From: Ramlibacter sp. Leaf400
GTDB taxonomy: Bacteria; Pseudomonadota; Gammaproteobacteria; Burkholderiales; Burkholderiaceae_C
Direction of reading: 5' to 3'
Assembly: GCF_001424545.1 (NCBI RefSeq)
Contig: NZ_LMQL01000001.1
Coordinates: 187,198 to 251,197 of the forward strand
Length of the DNA stretch: 64,000 nucleotides
The notes below the pieces were generated by a model. It was not told the DNA's origin. It saw nothing but the letters and a program-made list of their open reading frames with translations, and ran no database searches. The position numbers and the translations under genes are program-made. Shown in pieces: positions 1-8,149 of this stretch (position 1 is its first letter; each line of letters opens with the position of its first letter).

Positions 1-725
1 AAGACGCCATGGCCGATGAAGTCGGCGACGAAGCGCGTGGCGGGCCGGTGGTACAGCGTGTACGCGTCGTCCCACTGGTGCAGCCGGCCCTGGTGCATCA
101 CGCCGATGCTGTCGCCGATCGCGAAGGCCTCCAGCTGGTCGTGCGTGACGAAGAGGGCGGTGGCGCCGGCGGCCTTGAGGATGCCGCGGATCTCGTGCGC
201 GAGCCGCTCGCGCAGCTCCACGTCGAGGTTGGAAAACGGCTCGTCCAGCAGCAGCAGCTGGGGCTGCGGGGCCAGCGCGCGGGCCAGCGCGACACGCTGC
301 TGCTGACCGCCCGACAGCTCATGCGGCATGCGCTGCTCGCTGCCCGCCAGGCCCACCAGCGCCAGCACTTCGGCGACCCGGTCGCGGCGCTCGCCGCGCG
401 GCAACTGGCTGAGCCCGAAGCCCACGTTGCGGCCCACGTCGAGGTGCGGGAACAGCGCGTAGTCCTGAAACACCATGCCGATGCGGCGGCTCTCGGCCGG
501 CACATGGACCTGCGGGCTCTCCACCACCTGGCCGGAGATGCGGACCTCGCCGGCATTGGCACGCTCCAGCCCCGCCACCGCGCGCAGCAGCGTGGTCTTG
601 CCGCAGCCCGAAGGCCCGATCAGCACGCCGATGGCGCCGGCCGGCAGGCCGAACGAGACCTCGTCGACCGCGGGACGCGCCTGCCCGCCGTAGCGGACGC
701 TCAGCCGGGTGAGTTCGACATGCAT
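1..725 (-). CDS. fbpC: Iron(III)-type ABC transporter ATP-binding protein (partial, runs off left edge)
   Basis: This is the ATPase that powers uptake of ferric iron or a similar substrate at the inner membrane. The 241 visible residues show Walker A GPSGCGKTT (residues 37-45), the Q-loop FQDYALFP (Q87), signature LSGGQQQ (137-143), Walker B LLLLDEP (157-163) and the H-loop His195, in the style of FbpC/PotA ATPases. The C-terminus, including any regulatory domain, lies outside the window. The start ATG at 725 has no Shine-Dalgarno but a TACAAT hexamer 8 nt upstream. The permease gene is divergent and a Fur-box-like site lies between them, which supports iron as substrate. The substrate is inferred from family and context. 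Confidence 0.85.
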   Translation of the reverse strand, partial: MHVELTRLSVRYGGQARPAVDEVSFGLPAGAIGVLIGPSGCGKTTLLRAVAGLERANAGEVRISGQVVESPQVHVPAESRRIGMVFQDYALFPHLDVGRNVGFGLSQLPRGERRDRVAEVLALVGLAGSEQRMPHELSGGQQQRVALARALAPQPQLLLLDEPFSNLDVELRERLAHEIRGILKAAGATALFVTHDQLEAFAIGDSIGVMHQGRLHQWDDAYTLYHRPATRFVADFIGHGV

Positions 726-744
726 GGGCTTTGATTGTAGATGC

Positions 745-766
745 GTACAATTCTCATTTGCATTGT
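745..766. promoter_or_regulatory. Candidate Fur box in the divergent iron-transport promoter region
   Basis: The segment reads, on the minus strand, AATGCAAATGAGAATTGTAC, which contains the AATGAGAATT core typical of Fur sites and is AT-rich in a 70% GC background. It lies just upstream of the TACAAT hexamer (734-739) of the ATPase gene and before the permease. Bound Fur would be expected to block both genes when iron is plentiful. The assignment rests on consensus matching by eye. Confidence 0.6.
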
Positions 767-2412
767 CCGCCCCTCACCATACTCCTGCCGCGCCCAGCTC
801 GCTGACGCTGCCGCGGCCCCGTGACCTGCTGTTGCTGGCGGTGGCTGCGCTGATCGTGCTGCCGGTCGCGGCGGTGCTCGGCTCCTGGCTGGAGTGGGAT
901 GCGCAGACGGCGGGCATCCTGCGCGAGATGGCGGCCACGGTGCTGCCCGGCTACGCGCTCACCAGCCTGCTCCTGTGCGCCGCCGTGGCGCTGGGCGTCG
1001 CGCTCGTCGGCACGGCGTCGGCGGCGGCGGTCACGCTGTTTGACTTCCCCGGCCGCCGCTTCTTCGAATGGGCGCTCCTGCTGCCGCTGGCCATGCCGGC
1101 CTACGTCGTGGCCTATGCGTACACCGACTTCCTGCAGTTCAGCGGGCCGCTGCAGGGCTGGCTGCGCGAGGTCACCGGGCGGGAAGGGCGCATGTTCCCG
1201 GAGGTGCGCAACACCGCAGGCGCGGCCGTGGTGTTCGTCTTCACGCTCTACCCTTACGTCTACTTGCTGGCGCGCGCCGCGCTGGCCGAACGCGCGGCCC
1301 ACCTGATGGAGGCGGCCCGCCTGCTGGGCGCGCCGCTGGCCACGCGCGTGCTGCGGGTGGCGTTGCCGCTGGCACGGCCGGCGGTCGCGGCCGGCGTCGC
1401 GCTCGCGCTGATGGAAACGCTGGCCGACTTCGGCGTGGCCAGCTACTTCGGCATCCAGACCTTCACCACCGGCATCTACAAGGCCTGGCTGGCCATGGAC
1501 AACCGCGTCGCCGCCGCCCAGCTGGCCACCAGCCTGCTGGCCGTGGTGGTGGTGCTGCTCGCGCTGGAGCACCGGGCCCAGCGGCGCATGCGTTTCGCCG
1601 GCTCGCGGGGCGCACGGTCCGGCTCGGCCGAAGCCCAGCCGGCGCGACTTTCCGGCCGCCGGGCCTTCGCCGCGGTCGTGCTGTGCAGCCTGCCGATCCT
1701 GGGCGGTTTCGTGCTGCCGGTGCTCTTCATGCTGCGGCCGCTGGCGTCCGACTGGTCGGTGCTGCCGTGGGATCGCTTCCTCCAATGGGCCTGGAACAGC
1801 GTGCGGCTGGGCGTCCTGAGCGCGGTGCTGGCGGTGGCCGCCGCCCTGCTGCTGGCCGCCAGCCTGCGCCGGGGAGGCGATGCGATCACCCGCGGCGTGG
1901 TGCGGCTGGCCGGCCTGGGCTACGCGATCCCCGGCGCCGTCATCGTGGTGGGCCTGCTGCTGCCGGTCGGCTGGCTGCAGGCGGCCGCGCCGCAGGTGCC
2001 CGCCGTCTACTGGGTCACCGGCACGGTGCTGGGCGTGGTCTGGGCCTACCTGGTGCGCTTCATGTCGGTGGCGCTGCAGTCGGTGCAGAGCGGCTACGCC
2101 CGCATCCCGGTGAGCTTCGACGATTCGGCGCGAATGCTGGGCACCGGCCGGCTCGCGCTGCTGGTGCGCGTGCACTGGCCGCTGCTGCGCGGTTCCGCCG
2201 CCGCCGCCGGACTGCTGGTCTTCGTGGACGTGATGAAGGAGCTGCCGGCCACGCTGCTGCTGAGGCCGTTCAACACGGACACGCTGGCGGTGGTCGCCTA
2301 CCAGCTGGCGCGCGACGAGCGCCTGGGCGAGGCGGCCCTGCCGTCCCTGGCCCTGGTGCTGGTCGGATTGCTGCCGGTGCTGCTGCTGAGCCGCTCGGTT
2401 CGGCGCGCCTGA
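763..2412 (+). CDS. fbpB: Iron ABC transporter permease (FbpB-like, fused two-copy permease)
   Basis: This inner-membrane permease partners the divergent ATPase. At about 549 residues it has the length of the fused permeases of the FbpB/ThiP/CysW superfamily, with two sets of about six membrane helices. Each half carries a cytoplasmic EAA-like loop contacting the ATPase: EAARLLGAPLATRVLRVALP in the first and DSARMLGTGRLALLVRVHWP in the second. The start is uncertain. The frame is open from an ATG at 709, but that would place the Fur-box-like site inside the gene, so TTG 763 is preferred. The binding protein FbpA is not in the window. Confidence 0.85.
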   Translation: MSAPHHTPAAPSSLTLPRPRDLLLLAVAALIVLPVAAVLGSWLEWDAQTAGILREMAATVLPGYALTSLLLCAAVALGVALVGTASAAAVTLFDFPGRRFFEWALLLPLAMPAYVVAYAYTDFLQFSGPLQGWLREVTGREGRMFPEVRNTAGAAVVFVFTLYPYVYLLARAALAERAAHLMEAARLLGAPLATRVLRVALPLARPAVAAGVALALMETLADFGVASYFGIQTFTTGIYKAWLAMDNRVAAAQLATSLLAVVVVLLALEHRAQRRMRFAGSRGARSGSAEAQPARLSGRRAFAAVVLCSLPILGGFVLPVLFMLRPLASDWSVLPWDRFLQWAWNSVRLGVLSAVLAVAAALLLAASLRRGGDAITRGVVRLAGLGYAIPGAVIVVGLLLPVGWLQAAAPQVPAVYWVTGTVLGVVWAYLVRFMSVALQSVQSGYARIPVSFDDSARMLGTGRLALLVRVHWPLLRGSAAAAGLLVFVDVMKELPATLLLRPFNTDTLAVVAYQLARDERLGEAALPSLALVLVGLLPVLLLSRSVRRA

Positions 2413-2427
2413 AGGGCGGGGTCCCGG

Positions 2428-2661
2428 TCAGACCTCGTCGGACCACTCGGTCCGCGGGGCCGCGGGTTTGCGGAACACGACCTCGCCGGTGGGCACGTGC
2501 ACCACGCGGATCTCCTTGCCGCTTGGAAGGGTCGTGCTCTTGGCGGCCATGGTGACCGCCAGGGCGCGGTCGCTGACGAAATGCTGCTGGGCTTCTCTCA
2601 CGGGCAACCACGGGTGCTGGATGGGGTGGCTGCTCTCGATCCGGTAGTCGGCGGGGGTCAT
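2428..2661 (-). CDS. Small conserved-looking protein of unknown function
   Basis: The gene would encode 77 residues and is not recognised. It starts MTPADYRIESSHPIQHPWLP and ends in an acidic TEWSDEV. It is soluble, without signal peptide, membrane segment or cysteine motif. The preferred ATG at 2661 is preceded by AGGAGGCCTTGC on the minus strand, a strong ribosome binding site. Much longer readings of this frame to 3714 only shadow the sugar dehydrogenase gene. It converges with the iron permease and leaves 15 bp between them. Confidence 0.55.
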   Translation of the reverse strand: MTPADYRIESSHPIQHPWLPVREAQQHFVSDRALAVTMAAKSTTLPSGKEIRVVHVPTGEVVFRKPAAPRTEWSDEV

Positions 2662-2977
2662 GCAAGGCCTCCTTGGCTCTACTGCCTTTTTCGTTCTGTG
2701 GCGCCGCCCGTCGAAAGGGTGGTTGTCAGGGGGCCGGGGGCTGGGCTTGCGTACCCACCGCCGGCCGTCCACCCGGGCGACACCTGCGGCACAGGTTATC
2801 GGTGGCCGCTGGCATGTATGTAGGACGGCGCCCCATCGCCTGGAACAGCCCCGTACCGAATGGTTGGGTTTGGTAACGGGGGTGGCTGGCTCCTTCGGAC
2901 TACCTCTTTTCACGGAGGGGAGGACCGTCCGAAGATGGCACTTTCCTCCGTCTTCTTCCCGAGCCAAGGAGTCCTCC
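2662..2977. other. Intergenic region with a candidate structured leader before the sugar dehydrogenase
   Basis: This 316 bp holds no convincing gene; short open frames here lack ribosome sites and family resemblance. The downstream part contains a perfect inverted repeat, CTTCGGAC (2893-2900) and GTCCGAAG (2927-2934), enclosing a smaller CCTC/GAGG pair (2903-2906 and 2915-2918). This could fold as a hairpin in the 5' untranslated region of the gene at 2978. No known riboswitch consensus was recognised. Confidence 0.4.
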
Positions 2978-4204
2978 ATGGCTGCTGCTGCACCCGTCCC
3001 CCGACCGCTGGCGGCCCTCGTCGGCGCGGCCCTCGTGTTCATGCTGGCCGCCTGCGGCGGCGGGGGAGGCGGGGGTGGTGGTGCAGCGCCCAGCGCCCTC
3101 GGCGCCGATCCCCTGGGCGGCGCGCCGGCGGGCGTGACCCTGCGGGAGCGCGCCAGCGGCCTCGCCGGCCCCTGGGGCATGGCCTTCCTGCCCGACGGCC
3201 GGCTGCTGGTGACCGAGAAGTCCGGGCGCATGCAGCTGTTCGATGCCGCCGGCGGCCGCCTGGGCGAGGTGAGCGGCGTGCCGCCCGTCCTCAACTTCGG
3301 CCAGGGCGGGCTGCTGGACGTGGTGCTCGATCCCGCCTTCGCGACCAACCGCCGAATCTTCTTTTCCTTCGCCGAAGCCGACGCCGCCAACCCCTCGCTC
3401 AACGGCACCGCGGTCGGGCGGGCCGTGCTCGACCCCGATGCGCGCGCGCTCAGCCAGGCGGTGGTCATCTTCCGCCAACTGCCCAAGGTGGCGTCGGCCG
3501 GGCACTTCGGCTCGCGCCTCGCCTTCGACCGCAGCGGCCAGCTGTTCGTCACCACCGGCGAGCGCCTGGCCGACAGCGAGCGCGTCTTCGCCCAGGACCT
3601 GACGCGCGGCCACGGCAAGGTGTTCCGCATCACCACGGACGGCGCGGCCGCGCCGGGCAACCCGGCGCTCGGCGCGGGGGCCCAGCCGGAGATCTGGACG
3701 TTCGGCCACCGCAACGTTCAGGGCGCGGCCCTGAACCCGGCCACCGGCGAGCTGTGGATCAGCGAACACGGCGCGCAGGGCGGCGACGAGATCAACCGGC
3801 TGCGACCGGGCCTCAACTTCGGCTGGCCGGTGGCGAGCCGCAGCCAGGAGTACGAGACCCTCACGCCGGTCGGCCCCAACTCGCTGGCCGGCATGGAAGA
3901 CCCGGTCTGGTTCTGGGAAAGGATCGACGGCAGCGCCTGGACCGGCGGCGCCAAGTCCTCCATCGCGCCGTCCGGCATCGCCTTCTACGACGGCACCGCC
4001 ATCCCGGAATGGCGCGGCAGCCTTTTCGTCGGCGCCCTGGCCGGCCAGGCCCTGTGGCGCCTCACGGTCAGCGGCGACACCGTCACCGCCCAGCAGCGGC
4101 TCCTTGCGCCGCTGGGCGAGCGCATCCGGGACGTGGAGGCGGGCCCGGACGGCGCGCTGTACCTGCTGACCGACAGCGGCAGGTTGCTGCGGCTCGGCCG
4201 CTGA
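2978..4204 (+). CDS. PQQ-dependent sugar dehydrogenase family lipoprotein (YliI/Asd-like)
   Basis: The 408-residue protein resembles soluble aldose sugar dehydrogenases, beta-propellers that oxidise aldoses to lactones with PQQ and calcium. Family motifs are visible: GPWGMAFLPDGRLLVTEK near the N-terminus, TFGHRNVQG, and SEHGAQGGDEINRLRPGLNF, which carry PQQ and metal ligands in the family. The N-terminus is a lipoprotein signal with lipobox LAAC followed by nine glycines, so the enzyme is probably tethered in the periplasm or outer membrane. The ATG at 2978 follows CCAAGGAG. Upstream in-frame codons from 2660 are not needed. The exact sugar is unknown, and no PQQ biosynthesis genes are in the window. 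Confidence 0.85.
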   Translation: MAAAAPVPRPLAALVGAALVFMLAACGGGGGGGGGAAPSALGADPLGGAPAGVTLRERASGLAGPWGMAFLPDGRLLVTEKSGRMQLFDAAGGRLGEVSGVPPVLNFGQGGLLDVVLDPAFATNRRIFFSFAEADAANPSLNGTAVGRAVLDPDARALSQAVVIFRQLPKVASAGHFGSRLAFDRSGQLFVTTGERLADSERVFAQDLTRGHGKVFRITTDGAAAPGNPALGAGAQPEIWTFGHRNVQGAALNPATGELWISEHGAQGGDEINRLRPGLNFGWPVASRSQEYETLTPVGPNSLAGMEDPVWFWERIDGSAWTGGAKSSIAPSGIAFYDGTAIPEWRGSLFVGALAGQALWRLTVSGDTVTAQQRLLAPLGERIRDVEAGPDGALYLLTDSGRLLRLGR

Positions 4205-4273
4205 CGGCCACCGGTCCGGCACCTCAGCGGCGCACCCCCCGGGAAACTCCCCTCCTCGCTTCTGGTAAGCCGC

Positions 4274-4284
4274 TGGTAAAACCA
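4274..4284. promoter_or_regulatory. Candidate GntR/FadR-type operator
   Basis: The sequence TGGTAAAACCA is a perfect TGGT-N3-ACCA palindrome, the operator form typical of FadR-subfamily GntR regulators. It lies 4 bp upstream of the start codon of the GntR gene. A half-site-like TGGTAAG sits 11 bp upstream at 4263. Autoregulation of the whole operon is the simple inference. Confidence 0.6.
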
Positions 4285-4288
4285 CGGC

Positions 4289-5095
4289 ATGACAAGGACA
4301 GGGCAAACGCCCAGCATCACCCGTTCCGACCCGGAGAGCCAGGGCACGGGCTTCGCGAAGGTGTTCGACTTCCTGCGCGAGCAGCTGCTGGAAGGCCGCA
4401 TCCGCAGCGGCGACCGGCTGCTGCCCGAGCGCGAGCTGGCCCTGCAGATGGGCGTGAGCCGCCCCATCGTGCGGGAGGCATTGCGGGCGCTGTCGATGAT
4501 GGGCGTGGTGGAGATCCGTGAGCGGGTGGGCACCGTGGTGCGCCAGCCCGACGTCTCGGTGCTGGGCGACGTCTTCGCCTTCTCCCTGGCGCAGGTGCCC
4601 GACGCCATCGACGACGTGATGCAGGCCCGCATCGCGCTGGAGTGCCAGGCCATCCGCCTGGCCTGCCAGCGCGCCACCACCGCCGACATCGAACGCATGC
4701 GCGGGGCGCTCGACGCGATCGAGGCCACCGTGAACGATGCCGACGGCGGGGGCCTGGCCGACTTCGAATTCCACATGGCCCTGGTGCGGGCCAGCCGCTC
4801 GGACACCATGGTCCAGCTCTACGGCGCCATGGCCGGGCTGCTCACGCGGTCCCACCGCGACCGCCGCGCGCTGGTGGAGCACCACCATGACGAAGCGATG
4901 AAGCGCACGGTGGTCGAGGACCACCGCCGGCTGCTCGAGGCCGTGATCGGCGGCGACGAGGATGCGGCCGACCAGGCCCTGCGGCAGCACTTCCGCATCG
5001 GCGACGAACTGCGGCGCCAGATGGCGCTCGCGCCCAGCAAGGCGACGCTGGCCGCCCAGGCCGCCGCCCAGACCCTCCGGGAAGCAACCCCATGA
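4289..5095 (+). CDS. GntR family (FadR/FCD) transcriptional regulator
   Basis: The 268-residue protein has an N-terminal winged helix (about residues 20-85), including LLPERELALQMGVSRPIVREALRAL and an ERVGTVV wing, followed by an all-helical FCD ligand-binding domain containing FEFHMALVRAS and later histidines that bind metal in the family. It should act in the cytoplasm as a repressor of the downstream catabolic and transport operon. Its stop overlaps the next gene in an ATGA. No clear Shine-Dalgarno precedes ATG 4289, while a GntR-type palindrome does. The ligand is unknown but is presumably the substrate of the downstream enzymes. Confidence 0.9.
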   Translation: MTRTGQTPSITRSDPESQGTGFAKVFDFLREQLLEGRIRSGDRLLPERELALQMGVSRPIVREALRALSMMGVVEIRERVGTVVRQPDVSVLGDVFAFSLAQVPDAIDDVMQARIALECQAIRLACQRATTADIERMRGALDAIEATVNDADGGGLADFEFHMALVRASRSDTMVQLYGAMAGLLTRSHRDRRALVEHHHDEAMKRTVVEDHRRLLEAVIGGDEDAADQALRQHFRIGDELRRQMALAPSKATLAAQAAAQTLREATP

Positions 5096-5997
5096 CTTCG
5101 GAAAAGAAAAGCGCCGGCACCGTCGGCTTCATCGGCATCGGCACCATGGGGCGCGAGATGGCGCTCAACCTGGCCAAGGCGGGCTTCCGCGTGGCCGTGC
5201 ACGACGTGCGGCCCGAGGCGGCGCAGGCGCTCGCCGGCGGCGGCATCCGCGCGGCCACCAGCATCGCGGATGCGGCGCGCGGGGCCGACGTGGTGATCAC
5301 CATGCTGCCCGACACGCCCGACGTGGAAGCCGTGGTCTATGGCGAGGCCGGCCTCCTGGCCAACCCGCCGGAAGGCCGGCTCATCGTGGACATGAGCACC
5401 ATCGCGCCGGACGCCGTTCGCCGCATGCATGCCGACTGCGCCAAGGCCGGCGTGGCCTTCATCGATGCGCCGGTGTCCGGCGGACCGGTGGGCGCCAAGA
5501 ACGCCGCGCTTTCCATCATGGCCGGCGGCGACGCCGCGGCGTTCGAGAAGGCCCGGCCCTTCTTCGCCGGCATGGGCACCACCATCACGCACGTGGGCGA
5601 GAGCGGCGCCGGCCAGACCGTCAAGCTGTGCAACCAGCTGATCTGCGGCATCAACATCCAGGCCATCTGCGAGGCGCTGGCCCTGGGCCGCGCCAACGGC
5701 GTCGACCTGCACCAGCTGCGCAAGGTGCTGCTGGGCGGCTCGGCGGCGTCCTGGATGCTGGACAAGCTGGGCCCGCAGATGATCGACGGCGACGCCTCGG
5801 CCGGCTTTCGCATCGACCTGATGCTCAAGGACCTGCGCCTGGTGCAGCAGCAGGCCCAGGCCAGCAACGTGCCGCTGCCGGCCACCGCACTGGTGACCAC
5901 GCAGTACCTGGATGCGCGCGCGCACGGGGAGGGCAGCAACGGCAACCAGGCGCTGTTCCGGGTCTACGACCGGATGAGCGGGCAGGAGCGCGGATGA
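5092..5997 (+). CDS. 3-hydroxyisobutyrate dehydrogenase family NAD(P)-dependent oxidoreductase
   Basis: The 301-residue protein belongs to the beta-hydroxyacid dehydrogenases (GarR, MmsB, LtnD). The Rossmann fingerprint GFIGIGTMGREMALNLAKAG lies near residues 10-30, the substrate loop DAPVSGGPVGAKNAALSIMAGG near 125-145, and the catalytic-lysine region GAGQTVKLCNQLICG near 170-185. It probably oxidises or reduces a small hydroxyacid. Both ends overlap neighbours by 4 bp, so translation is coupled. Candidates are tartronate semialdehyde reductase or a tetronate dehydrogenase; the RpiB-like and PfkB genes downstream favour a sugar-acid substrate, but this is inference. Confidence 0.88.
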   Translation: MTSEKKSAGTVGFIGIGTMGREMALNLAKAGFRVAVHDVRPEAAQALAGGGIRAATSIADAARGADVVITMLPDTPDVEAVVYGEAGLLANPPEGRLIVDMSTIAPDAVRRMHADCAKAGVAFIDAPVSGGPVGAKNAALSIMAGGDAAAFEKARPFFAGMGTTITHVGESGAGQTVKLCNQLICGINIQAICEALALGRANGVDLHQLRKVLLGGSAASWMLDKLGPQMIDGDASAGFRIDLMLKDLRLVQQQAQASNVPLPATALVTTQYLDARAHGEGSNGNQALFRVYDRMSGQERG

Positions 5998-6671
5998 CTC
6001 TGGACTTCGCCGCGGTCGCGGCGCGCTGGCCGATGTTCCTCGACGGCGCCGCCATGACCCTGAAGCTCGCCGTGGGCGCGACGCTGATCGGCTTCGCCAT
6101 CGGCACGCTGTGCGCGATCGGCCGGCGCAGCAACCTGGGCTGGGCGCGGCGCGCCAGCACGTTCTACGTCGAGGTGATCCGCAACACGCCGCTGCTGGTG
6201 CAGATCTTCCTGGTGTACTTCGGCCTGGCCAGCCTGGGCCTCAAGCTGCCCGCCTTCTCCGTCGCCCTCGCGGCGCTCACCATCAACGTGGGCGCGTACG
6301 CCACCGAGATCATGCGGGCCGGCTTCGACTCCATCCACAAGGGCCAGATCGAGGCGGCCGAATGCCTGGCCCTCAGCCGCCGCCAGGTGTACTGGCACGT
6401 GGTGCTGCTGCCGGCCATGGAGCGGGTGTACCCCGCGCTCACCAGCCAGTTCGTGCTGCTGATGCTGGCCTCGTCCGTGTGCTCGCAGATCTCCGCCGAG
6501 GAGCTGACGGCGGTGGCCAACTTCGTGCAGTCGGACACCTACCGCCCCTTCGAGACCTACGCCATCGTGGGCCTGGCCTACGTGCTGCTCTCGCTGCTGA
6601 TGCGCGCGGGCTTCTGGGGGCTGGGGCTGGCGCTCTTCCCGCGCCGGCGCCGGCTGGGGACCGCATTGTGA
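5994..6671 (+). CDS. Polar amino acid-type ABC transporter permease 1
   Basis: The 225-residue protein has the HisM/GlnP architecture. MTLDFAAVAARWPMFLDGAA leads into the first of about five membrane helices. The motif IRNTPLLVQIFLVYFGLASL is characteristic of the family. The EAA loop is GQIEAAECLALSRRQVYWHV. ATG 5994 overlaps the preceding stop (ATGA) and the gene ends in a GTGA overlap with the second permease, so the two form a heterodimeric channel encoded in tandem. A much longer open frame from 4962 is a shadow of the two upstream genes. The transported solute cannot be told from the permease. Confidence 0.9.
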   Translation: MTLDFAAVAARWPMFLDGAAMTLKLAVGATLIGFAIGTLCAIGRRSNLGWARRASTFYVEVIRNTPLLVQIFLVYFGLASLGLKLPAFSVALAALTINVGAYATEIMRAGFDSIHKGQIEAAECLALSRRQVYWHVVLLPAMERVYPALTSQFVLLMLASSVCSQISAEELTAVANFVQSDTYRPFETYAIVGLAYVLLSLLMRAGFWGLGLALFPRRRRLGTAL

Positions 6672-7366
6672 GCACCGCCCTCAACGCCAACCACCTGCTG
6701 TACCTGCTGCAGGGTGCAGGCTGGACGCTGGGCCTGTCGCTGATCGCCTTCGTGGGCGGCGGCCTGCTCGGGCTGGTGGTGGCGCTGCTGCGCATCTCGC
6801 CCGTGAAGCTGGTGCGCATCGCCACCGCCGGCTACGTGCAGCTGATCCAGGGCACGCCGCTGCTGGTGATCCTGTTCATGACGTTCTTCGGCCTGCCGGC
6901 GCTGGGCGTGAAGATGTCGCCGCTGGCCGCGGCCGGCCTGTCGCTCACCCTCTACGTCTCGGCCTACCTGGGCGAGATCTGGCGCGGCAGCATCCAGTCG
7001 GTGCCGCGCGCGCAGTGGGAGGCGGCCGAGTGCCTGGCGCTCACGCGGACGCAGCGCATGCGCCTGGTGGTGCTGCCGCAGGCCATCCGCATCGCGACGC
7101 CGCCCACCGTGGGCTTCATGGTGCAGATCGTCAAGAACACCTCGCTGGCGTCGGTGGTCGGCTTCGTCGAACTGGCGCGGGCCGGCCAGATCCTCAACAA
7201 CTCGGTGTTCGAGCCCTTCCTGGTCTACCTGATCATCGCGGCGATCTACTTCTCGCTGTGCTTCCCGCTCTCGCGCTGGAGCCAGCGCCTGGAGCGCCGC
7301 GTCAGCCCGGCGCAGCGCCCCGCCGACGCGGTGATCGCGCAGCCCGCAGCCCTTTCCATCACATGA
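6668..7366 (+). CDS. Polar amino acid-type ABC transporter permease 2
   Basis: This is the partner permease of 232 residues, with the diagnostic LIQGTPLLVILFMTFFGLP segment, EAA loop AQWEAAECLALTRTQRMRLV, and the NTSLASVVGFVEL segment common to HisQ-like proteins. It starts at GTG 6668, overlapping the preceding stop, and its own stop overlaps the ATPase start at 7363. This unbroken coupling suggests 1:1 production of the two membrane subunits. No unusual residue or truncation is seen. Confidence 0.9.
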   Translation: MSTALNANHLLYLLQGAGWTLGLSLIAFVGGGLLGLVVALLRISPVKLVRIATAGYVQLIQGTPLLVILFMTFFGLPALGVKMSPLAAAGLSLTLYVSAYLGEIWRGSIQSVPRAQWEAAECLALTRTQRMRLVVLPQAIRIATPPTVGFMVQIVKNTSLASVVGFVELARAGQILNNSVFEPFLVYLIIAAIYFSLCFPLSRWSQRLERRVSPAQRPADAVIAQPAALSIT

Positions 7367-8112
7367 CGAATCCGACCCCCAACAGCGAGGCGGCCGTGGT
7401 GCTGCGCGACGTGCACAAGAGCTTCGGTAGCCACAAGGTGCTGTCCGGCGTCGACCTGCAGGCGCAGCGCGGCCAGGTCACCGCCATCATCGGCCGCAGC
7501 GGCTCGGGCAAGAGCACGGCGCTGCGCTGCATCGACCGGCTGGAAACCGTGGACAGCGGCGAGATCACCGTCTGCGGCCGCCGCGTCGACGACCCGCACG
7601 TGGACCTGAAGGCGCTGCGCCTGGACGTGGGCATCGTGTTCCAGAGCTACAACCTGTTCCCGCACCTCTCCATCGAGGAGAACATCATGCTGGCGCCGCG
7701 CGCCGCCAAGGGCGTGGACAAGGCGCAGGCGCGCGAGCTGGCCCATGCCGTGCTGGCCCGCGTGGGCCTGGGCGAGAAGGCCTCGGCCTATCCCGAGCAG
7801 CTGTCCGGCGGCCAGCAGCAGCGGGTGGCGATCGCCCGCTCGCTGGCCATGCAGCCCAAGGTGATGCTGTTCGACGAGGTCACCTCGGCGCTCGATCCGG
7901 AACTCACGGGCGAGGTGCTCAAGGTGATCGAGGAGCTGGCCGCCGGCGGCATGACGATGGTGATGGTCACGCACGAGATGGCCTTCGCCCGCCGCATCGC
8001 CGACCAGGTGGTGTTCATGAACGCCGGCCGCGTGTGGGAGCAGGGCAGCTCCGACATCCTCAGCGCCCCCCGGACTCCCGAGCTGCGCCAGTTCGTGCAG
8101 AGCGACCTCTAG
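7363..8112 (+). CDS. Polar amino acid-type ABC transporter ATP-binding protein
   Basis: The 249-residue ATPase has Walker A GRSGSGKST, the Q-loop FQSYNLFPHLS, signature LSGGQQQRVAIARSLAM, Walker B VMLFDEVTSALDPEL and the H-loop VTHEMAFARRIAD, all typical of GlnQ/HisP-like proteins. It begins in a 4 bp overlap with the second permease. After the stop at 8112 there is a run of seven T without a clear stem, and then the binding-protein gene, so transcription probably continues. It energises the transporter whose substrate is set by the protein at 8150. Confidence 0.93.
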   Translation: MTNPTPNSEAAVVLRDVHKSFGSHKVLSGVDLQAQRGQVTAIIGRSGSGKSTALRCIDRLETVDSGEITVCGRRVDDPHVDLKALRLDVGIVFQSYNLFPHLSIEENIMLAPRAAKGVDKAQARELAHAVLARVGLGEKASAYPEQLSGGQQQRVAIARSLAMQPKVMLFDEVTSALDPELTGEVLKVIEELAAGGMTMVMVTHEMAFARRIADQVVFMNAGRVWEQGSSDILSAPRTPELRQFVQSDL

Positions 8113-8149
8113 TTTTTTTCCAACCCCAAGAGAGACCCAGGAGACAACC

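Noticed and set aside
3045..3085. Runs of G in the sugar dehydrogenase signal as a phase-variable contingency tract
   Set aside because: The runs are short and interrupted (five or so G) and encode a Gly stretch shared with other lipoproteins, so slippage control is unlikely.
2900..4990. A 696-codon minus-strand open frame across the sugar dehydrogenase and GntR genes
   Set aside because: Low-complexity Gly/Arg/His composition and no motif; it crosses two genes on the other strand that have clear domains.
8113..8149. T-run after the ATPase gene as an intrinsic terminator
   Set aside because: Seven T follow the stop codon but no stem precedes them, and the next gene continues the same transport system 38 bp later.
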